From NCBI GenBank assembly GCA_003952965.2, contig CM025856.1:13483844-13547843 (forward strand): DNA of 64,000 bases, given 5' to 3'. This stretch comes from Morella rubra. Lineage: Eukaryota; Streptophyta; Magnoliopsida; Fagales; Myricaceae. A program made the position numbers and the translations under genes. Below, one piece after another: positions 56,996 to 64,000 of this stretch. Within the stretch, counting starts at the first letter, position 1; each line of letters begins with the position of its first letter. The notes under the pieces are model-generated. The model was given only the letters and a program-made list of their open reading frames with translations. It searched no databases and had not been told where the DNA came from.

Positions 56996-58443
56996 TGTTA
57001 GCCCAATTTGTTTTGCAAACAATCCATAATTGATTTTGATGATAACAAACATTTTAAGTTTTGAAGGATTTTAGATTTTACATTGTCAATCCACTTTTTC
57101 TAAGATTTATTTCAAAGATTGAGGTTATCTCTCTAAAATATTTCTAAGTGCACTTGAACACCATTACACAAGTTGATAAGATCAATTTTTCATATTGTAG
57201 GTGTTTAAAGAAGTTTGGAATGGATTGGATGCTTTAAAGTTGCTTTTTTTCTCTCCAGCACTTATAAGTGTCGACACATTGCATCATAGTGTCGACACAT
57301 TGCACTACACCCGAGAGCCCAACTCCAAAATGCAAAAATTCACTGTCGACAGCATTTTCAGACTAAGTGTTCAATGTGTCGACACATTGCACTGTCTCCG
57401 AGAGATGAAAACATGTGTCAACACATAGAAGACAATGTGTCGACACATAGTGCGAAATTGCAGATATCCTGGAAACGACGCCAGATCATCCAAAATGTTT
57501 CAAAAAGTCTTTTAAACCCCTCCAACGGTAAAATGAAGCCACTTGATGACCGTTGAAGACCTAGGGGCTATAAGAAGAACGAGATGGAGAGAGAAGGAAA
57601 GCTCGATCATCATCGCAACATCTAGAGAGAGAAAAAGCAAGATCCAAAGAAATCCATTTGTTGATTCCTTCAAGTCCAGAGCTCTCATTGTCAAAACTTC
57701 TCTCTTGCTCGTCATTGACGACTTTGCCTTCAAAGGGAGAGAAATTTATTGAAGAAGAGGAAAAACACTTGCTATTACTCTTGCCCTAACTTCTAGAGAG
57801 AGAAAGTGCTTTGAAGAAGAGGGAAAACCGCATCTACCAAAAAGGCTTGTGCTCACATCTTCCAAACTTTAGTTTCCTTTGATAATCTTGTCTTCTTGCA
57901 CTCTATTGAGCTTTCCACTTGCTATTTGGCTTAGAGAGCCATTCCACAGTTGTGAGCTTTCCACTTGCATATTCGGCTTAGAGAGCCATTATTCATTGTA
58001 CCCATTATTTGTAAAACATTTGAGTGTTGGGAAAACACTTGTCCTACTTGTGAGAGTAGAAGAAATCCCTTGGGTTTTGGGATTTGTGAGAGAGTTGAAG
58101 CGTGAGCTCGAAAAATGCTTTGTAAAGGTTCCTTAGCACCCGGAAGCTAAGGTGTATTTGCTATTTGGAGAATAGTGAAGGAAGCCCAAGGAAGTCAATA
58201 GCCTTGGGGGTGGACGTAGGCAAGTGTTGGCCGAACCACCTAAAATTACGGTGTCATCTCTCTAACTCTATCTCTCTTACGTTTCAGTACATATTCATAC
58301 TTGTGGAGATTTATGCTTTATGATTTATTGTTCTTCTTATTAAGAAGCATTAAGCATATTCAGATCTGCATTTTTATTAAAAAGGGGAGACGTTTTTGAT
58401 AAACCCAATTCACCCCCCTCTTGGGTTGTTATTTAGACTCACA
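56996..58443 (+). repeat. 5' LTR of the Sirevirus-type element
   Basis: Starts TGTTAGCCCAATTTG, contains 'attgattttgatgataac' near the start and ends '...tttagactcaca' two bases before the PBS. About 1,448 bp. It contains the TGTCGACA palindrome array. A homologous but older LTR remnant is at 40257. Confidence 0.8.
57268..57448. promoter_or_regulatory. Array of six GTGTCGACAC-type palindromes in the LTR
   Basis: Perfect palindromes at 57268-57277, 57289-57298, 57343-57352 (CTGTCGACAG), 57374-57387 (ATGTGTCGACACAT) and 57435-57448 (the same), plus one copy with a single G-to-A change at 57413-57426. Most are followed by 'ttgca'. Repeated palindromes in LTRs are a known Sirevirus trait; a promoter or integration-complex role is inference. 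Confidence 0.75.
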
Positions 58444-58445
58444 AT

Positions 58446-58457
58446 TGGTATCAGAGC
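58446..58457 (+). other. Primer-binding site of the Sirevirus-type element
   Basis: TGGTATCAGAGC, the exact complement of the 3' end of plant initiator-methionine tRNA, two bases past the LTR end. Confidence 0.92.
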
Positions 58458-58478
58458 TGAGGTTTAATATCTCTATCT

Positions 58479-60123
58479 ATGACAACCCTTGTTAGTACCT
58501 CTTTAGCTGAAGGTCAATCTACAAATAGACCACCTTTGTTCAATGGGACTTGTTATAACTATTGGAAGGCAAGGATGAGGATTTACATCCAAGCCGTGGA
58601 CTATCAATTGTGGAGAGTTATCTCAAATGGTCCTAAATTTCCTAGAGACAAAGAAGGTATGTTGAAAGATGAAAAAGATTGGGATGATGCTGATTTAAAA
58701 CTTATGTCCTTGAACTCTAAAGCTATGAATGTGTTATATTGTGCACTTGATTCAAATGAATTTAATCGTGTTCCGGTTGTGATACCGCGAAACAAATTTG
58801 GGACAAACTTCAAGTAGCCCATGAAGGTACGAATCAAGTTAAAGAAAAAAAGATTAGTATGCTTGTTCATAGTTATGAGCTTTTTAAAATGAATCCCTAT
58901 GAAAATATCTCATCTATGTTTACTCGCTTTACCGATATTATAAATGGTCTTAAATCTCTTGGTAAAGAATACACTAATGTTGAAATGGTGAGAAAGATTC
59001 TTAGGTGTTTACCAAAAGCTTGGGAACCCAAAGTCACTGCCATTCAAGAGGCCAAAGATTTGACAAAGCTTTCCTTGGATGAGCTCATGGGATCCCTTAT
59101 GACACATGAGATGAATCAAGAAAATGGAGATGAGGATGAAGGAAAAGGAAAAAGAAGCATTGCCTTGAAAGCCTCATGCTCTAGTGACGATGAGTCTTCC
59201 GAAGATGATGAGGAAATGACATTGTCCACCAATAGATTCAAGAAGTTCTTCAGGAAGAAACAAAAAGATGAAAGTTTTCCAAGGAAGACAAGCTATAAAG
59301 GTGATAGTAGCAAAAAGAATGACATTATTTGCTATGGATGCAAGAAGCCGGGACATATCAAGACGGATTGCCCCAACTTTGAATCCCATAAGAAATCCAA
59401 GAAGTTCAAGAACAAAAAGAAAGCATTTTTGGCCGCATGGGGAGAGACCGACGAAAGTGATAGTAATAGTGATGAAGAAGTTGCAAACCTATGCTTCATG
59501 GCAAAGGAAGATGAAGATGAGGTACAAGACTCTCTAATTCATTCCTTCTCATTTGATGAATTGCAAGATGCGTTTGATGAACAATACCTTGAACTAAAAA
59601 GAATGTTTTCAAAATATTGTTCTCTCAAAAAGAATTTTGAAAATATTGTAAAAGAGAATGATACTTTGAAGAGTCAAGTCACATCTCTTAGAGATGATCT
59701 TGCAAGGACCACAAAAGAAAATGAAAAACCTTTGCAAAGTGAGTCAAGTATTTTGATTGTTGAAAATGTCACCTTGAAAGTGAAAGTTGACTCTCTTACA
59801 AATGATCTTGCAAGATTTACTCAAGGAAAGAAAAACCTTGACATTCTTCTTGGTTCTCAAAGGTGTTGCTTCAACAAAAGTGGCATTGGATATGATTCCT
59901 TCAATGATCAAAAATCTTACTCTTATATGATCACAAAATCATCTCCATCATTTACATTGTGCAACTTTGTGGTAAATCTGGTCATATATCACATGTTTGT
60001 CCATCTAGAAAGAAATCTTCTAGTGGCATTAAATTTGTGTGGATTCGAAAGGACAAGATGAAAGAAATTAATTCTAACACCAAAGGACCCAAAAAGATTT
60101 GGGTACCAAAAGGCAAGACATGA
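58479..60123 (+). pseudogene. Sirevirus gag
   Basis: The structural protein begins at 58479 (MTTLVSTSLAEG), with PPLFNGTCYNYWKARMRIYI, typical of this group. A one-base shift near 58772 leads to CDTAKQIWDKLQ, and the main frame 58859-60061 is then open for 400 codons. It holds MVRKILRCLPKAWEPKVTAI, an acidic, serine-rich linker, zinc knuckle CYGCKKPGHIKTDC (59330-59372) and a coiled-coil-like stretch (about 59570-59850). A second knuckle (CGKSGHISHVC, about 59970) needs one missing base restored. Only two small shifts separate it from a complete gag. Confidence 0.88.
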
Positions 60124-62650
60124 TTCTTTTTGTAGGAGTGCTTGAAGTCAATCGAAGTCAAGGAACATTGGGTTCTTGATAGTGGATGCTCCAAGCACAT
60201 GACAGGGATAAGAGTTGGTTCAAATCTCTTAGCCTAAAAGAAAAGGGATCAATTACATATGGTGATATCGATAAAGGAAGGACTATTGGTTTTGAAAATG
60301 TCGGTATGTCTCATAATCCTACTATTGAACATATTATATTTATTAATTGTTTGAAGCATAACTTGTTGAGCATAAGTCAAGTATGTGATAAGGGAAGCCT
60401 AGTCATATTTGAATAATCGATATGTATTATTGAAGACATTGAAAACAAGAAAGCCTTTGTTTGTTGGACATAGATTTGAAAACATGTGCACTGTTCATTT
60501 AGAGAGCATTTCTTCAAGAAATATAAAATGTCTTTCATCTCTAAATGACAAGGATAGTTGGTTGTGGCATAGAAGGCTTGCTCATGCAAGCATGGACTTG
60601 ATTTCAAAACTAGCCAAAAAGAATCTTGTTTCGGGTTTGCCTAACCTTACTTTTGAGAAAAAAATTTGTGCAGCTTGTCAAAAAGGCAAACAAACCAAAA
60701 CCTCTTTTAAGCCCAAAAATGTGATGTCCACTTCTAGGTCACTTCAACTTCTACACATGGACTTATTTGGTCCAACCCGAACGCTGAGTTTGGATGGCAA
60801 ATGCTATGGCTTTATTGTTGTTGATGATTTTAGTAGATTCGCATGGGTTTATTCCTAGCTCATAAAGATGAGGCTTTTCATGCTTTTGAAAAACTTAGCA
60901 AGTGAATTCAAAATGAAAAATGTTTTGCTATTTCTAGCATAAGGAGTGATCATGAAATAGAATTTGAAAATTCCTCCTTTGAAAAGTTTTGTGGTGAAAA
61001 TGGCATTAACCATAACTTCTCGGCTCCTAGAACTCCTCAACAAAATGGTGTTGTATAGAGGAAGAATAGGACTCTTGAAGAAATGGCTAGAACCTTGCTA
61101 TGTGAAAACAACTTGCCTGATTACTTACGGGCTGAAGCCATTAGTACAAGTTGTCTCGTTATGAACCGTTGTATGTTTAGGCATATTCTTAAGAAAACTC
61201 CTTATGAGCTATGGAATGATAGAAAACCCAACATTAGTTATTTCCATGTTTCGGATGCAAATTCTTTATGCTCAACAACAACAAGGACAATTTGGGTAAG
61301 CTCGATGCAAAAGCAGATGAAGGTATCTTTCTTGGTTATTCAACCTCTAGTAAAGCCTATCCTGTTTTCAATAAACGTACATTAGTTGTTGAAGAATAAG
61401 TTCATGTGGTATTTGATGAATCTATCGTTTCTATGAGAAGAGATGACAATGAAGTTGTAGATCTTGAAAAATATGTTGAGAAACCAGCTACGAGGGAAGA
61501 AAAGAAAGTTTCTCATCCACAAGAGCAAGATGTACAAGATCTTGAAAAAGAAACACCTCAAAGCAACAACAATCTACCAAAGGCCTGGAAGTTTGTCAGA
61601 AATCATCATATTGATCAAGTCATTGGTAATGTGGAGAAAGGTGTAAGAACTCACTCTTCTTATAATCAAGCTAGTAATTTTGTCTTACTTTCTCAAATTG
61701 AGCCAAAGAATATTTCTGAGGCAAAAGATGATTAAAGTTTGATTCATGCCATGGAGGATGAAGTAAAACAGATTGAGAAAAATATGGTATGACATCTAGT
61801 TCCTAGACCAAAGATCATCCAGTTATTTGTACTAAATGAGATTTTCAAAACAAAATGGATGTATCTGGGGATGTGGTAAGGAACAAGGCAAGATTAGTAG
61901 CCCAAGGTTACAATCAAGAAGAGGGGATTGATTTTGATGAAACTTTTGCTTCCGTTGCTCATTTATAATCTTTTCTCATGTTGCTTACCTTTGCATCGTT
62001 TAATGATTTCAAATTATTTCAAATGAATGTGAAATGTGCATCTCTTAATGGTTATCTTTCTGAAGAAGTGTGTGTAGAACTACCTCCTGAATTTGTAGAT
62101 GAAAAGCTACCACACTATGTACTCAAGCTCCCAAAAGCATATATGGCTTGAAGCAAGCACCTTAAGCATGAGTATGGACGGTTGAGTTCCTTATTGAATA
62201 TATGTTGAATGAAGAATTTTCCAAAGTCATGAAAGGTGAATTCGAGATGAATCTCATGGGAGAATTGAATTATTTCTCGGGCTTCAGATTAAACAATATC
62301 ATGAGGGCATCTTCATTAACCAAGCAAAATACACAAGAGACCTACTCAAAAGATTTGGGATGGACAACTCAAAACCAATGGGTACACCAATGAGTCCATC
62401 AACCCAAAATGAAAAATGATGAGAAAGGTAAGGATGTAGACCAAACCAAATACCGAGGTATGATTGACTCTTTACTCTATCTTACCGCTAGTAAACTGGA
62501 TATAATGTTTAGTATATGCGTGTGCTAGATTCCAATCTTGTCCTAAGGAATCTCATCTCCTTGTTGTTAAAAGAATTTTCAGAAATATTGTTGGCACCAA
62601 AATCTTGGTTTGTTTTATCCCAAGAAATTGGAATGAGATTTCCTTTGGAT
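60124..62650 (+). pseudogene. Sirevirus pol: protease, integrase, RT, partial RNase H
   Basis: Protease HWVLDSGCSKHMTG is at about 60166-60206. The pre-integrase region has LWHRRLAHASMDLISKLAKKN and CAACQKGKQTKTSF (60566-60705). Integrase has LLHMDLFGPTRTLSLDGK and VVDDFSRFAWVYS, then TAG at 60856, then a shifted APRTPQQNGVV (about 61024). RT is poorly kept: [12 protein letters not shown] (about 61926), QMNVKCASLNGYLSEEV (about 62020), FEMNLMGELNYFSG (about 62241), KYRGMIDSLLYLTAS. The YVDD region is missing. It stops in early RNase H near 62650. Confidence 0.82.
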
Positions 62651-62985
62651 TAAATTAGTGATATGTGCTTGATTTGTGATATTAATTGTGTTAATGATTG
62701 CATTGGACATGCTCTTATATATGTGTTTAAGTTGCTCTCTGTGCATTTCTTTTAAAATCATAGTTGCTCCTTGTGAAAACATTGTATGTATTCATTTTGC
62801 AAGCCATGTGTCAACACATCTTTCGATCTGACAATTTTTAAAAAATGGTCCGCGTGGCACATAAACACTCACAAAGGGCTAGGGGTCAACACTTATTGCT
62901 TCTCTTGATCTCATAGAAACCCTCCTTCTCTCCCAAACGGTGCCACTCTCTCTTTCCCTCACAAATTTCCATTACCCGTACTCGT

Positions 62986-63905
62986 ATGAACCTTGGTCAT
63001 CTAATGCTTAATCACATGAAGGTTGCTACTGAGAAGAAGAAGCAAGGGCTCCCTTATGGGATGCTTTTCACGCATATGTTTCATATTCTTAAGGTTGGAA
63101 TGATTGAGGAAGTAAGAGAAAAACCCAAAAACTCCATGGAGTACAACAAGAAAAACCTTTGGTTGATGGGTTTTGTTCAAATGATGATGGAGAATGGGTA
63201 AAGAAAGGTGTGGTGACACCTCAAAAATGAGGTGAAGGGGCTTCAGATTCTGAGGAAGAAGATGAGGATTAGAAAGAGGCTGACACTGAAAGAATTCCAC
63301 AGGAACGAGGACTCCTATGGGTTAGCAAACTCCTATTTCTTTTCTCTCACTACAGATTGGATTATCTTCCATATTTTCTGCTGCTAGTTCTCGTGAGCCT
63401 CACCTAAGTAAACTTGAGGATTCAATTGCTGAAATCAAGGAGGAACAAAGAAAATTGAGTAAGAATATGAAGGACATTGCCACAAGTATGAAGCTGGGAT
63501 TTGAAGATATCAAAAAGCTGCATGTTGTTCATACAAAGCATTTTGGGGCTCTTGATAAGGAAATGAGGGGTCTCAAGCATCAAGTTAACAACAGCATCCA
63601 TGTGACTAGAAATGTGTTTCCGCATTCTGTTGATGAGTTTGCTTCCACCTCTACTGAGCTTCAAGCTTATGTCAAATCATCAGCTGAGAATATTATAAAG
63701 GCAACATAGGTGCATATGGAAGCTGATAGAAATCTTCGGCCTCATGTAATGAAATGGACATATTGGTTTCCACGACTTGGATGGGCTGGCTGAAGAAGTT
63801 TGAGATTGAGTATCCTCCTCCTGCTATCAAGAAATCTAAACCTTCCACCTCCACTTCAAAGACTCCACCTATCTAGCCAGCTGCCCTTGACCTCCCCTTA
63901 TCCTA
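62986..63905 (+). pseudogene. Env-position ORF downstream of Sirevirus pol
   Basis: Frames 62986-63201 and 63455-63709 sit where Sireviruses carry an additional (env-like) ORF. The first starts MNLGHLMLNHMKVATEKKKQ and runs to MGFVQMMMENG. A shifted acidic stretch and a second piece (KLGFEDIKKLHVVHTKHF) that looks helical follow. I see no signal peptide or clear membrane helix, so the env label rests on position alone. Stops between pieces mean it is not functional. The DNA after 63905 to the window end is unassigned. Confidence 0.45.
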
Positions 63906-64000
63906 TTTTTGATGATGCCATGGGGAAGAAGTTTTAAGGTTATATGGGGGAGAAGTTTTAAGTGATTATGTTGACTCTCCAGCTCTTACTGAGTATATTC

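Larger units (their letters stand above)
56996..64000 (+). mobile_element. Sirevirus-type Ty1-copia retrotransposon, 3' end outside the window
   Basis: A 1.45-kb LTR, initiator-Met PBS, long gag with two zinc knuckles and coiled-coil sequence, decayed pol and an extra ORF past pol fit the Sirevirus group of plant copia elements. Pol has many stops and shifts, so the copy is inactive. No 3' LTR is seen before the window ends. Confidence 0.85.

Noticed and set aside
59174-59537. Frames of 71 and 89 codons within gag
   Set aside because: Shadow frames of the Sirevirus gag, whose correct frame has the zinc knuckle.
1-64000. tRNA or rRNA genes
   Set aside because: I looked for conserved TPsiC and anticodon-arm patterns and for rRNA core phrases and saw none; only tRNA-complementary primer sites occur. 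A covariance-model search would be decisive.

Overview
This is a window of plant nuclear DNA, most likely from a woody dicot. The evidence is a CC-NBS-LRR resistance-gene relic of the At4g27190-like type, an ankyrin-PGG gene of the ACD6 type, a spliced WD40 gene, AT-rich intergenic DNA and many Ty1-copia and Ty3-gypsy fragments. An exact 1,000-base run of N (19301-20300) shows it is part of a draft scaffold. The species cannot be fixed from the sequence alone.

Layout. 2064-9649 (minus): decayed CNL resistance gene with a duplicated LRR module. 11340-15833: degenerate Ty1-copia element with about 200-bp LTRs, whose broken 3' LTR joins a Ty3-gypsy RT/RNase H remnant (to about 16725). About 18040-19080: a tandem array of an approximately 420-bp unit. 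19301-20300: gap. 21342-33353: a large inverted repeat with arms of about 5.7 and 6.2 kb and a spacer of about 130 bp. It carries two facing copies of a WD40 gene: a truncated one on plus (21342-23529) and one with all nine exons on minus (31162-33913). One part of the right arm (about 27690-29460) is far more diverged and longer than its mirror and looks like uncorrected sequence. 36939-37790: copia RT fragment. 38700-39340: purine-rich strand. 40257-41370: Sirevirus-type LTR remnant. 41512-42729 (minus): possible small spliced gene.

43788-48395 (minus) is the best intact gene. Seven exons join in frame into a 730-residue protein made of a copia gag-like N-terminal domain, ankyrin repeats and a four-helix PGG membrane domain. 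Its second intron holds a Mutator-type MITE with an 11-bp target-site duplication. A 1.45-kb segment of the gene is repeated as a dead copy at 55270-56715. Between the two copies sits a structurally complete Ty1-copia element (48959-53743; TG..CA LTRs, PBS, PPT and target-site duplication AAAGA) that is coding-dead. From 56996 to the window end is a Sirevirus-type copia element with a 1.45-kb LTR. That LTR carries an array of TGTCGACA palindromes; it is followed by gag with two zinc knuckles, decayed pol and an env-position ORF. It interrupts a second MITE.

The strongest points are the gag-ankyrin-PGG fusion with a continuous reading frame, the inverted WD40 duplication with its anomalous segment, and the LTR palindrome array. 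I saw no previously unknown multigene system. Most of the window is nested mobile DNA around one intact defence-type gene and one decayed one.
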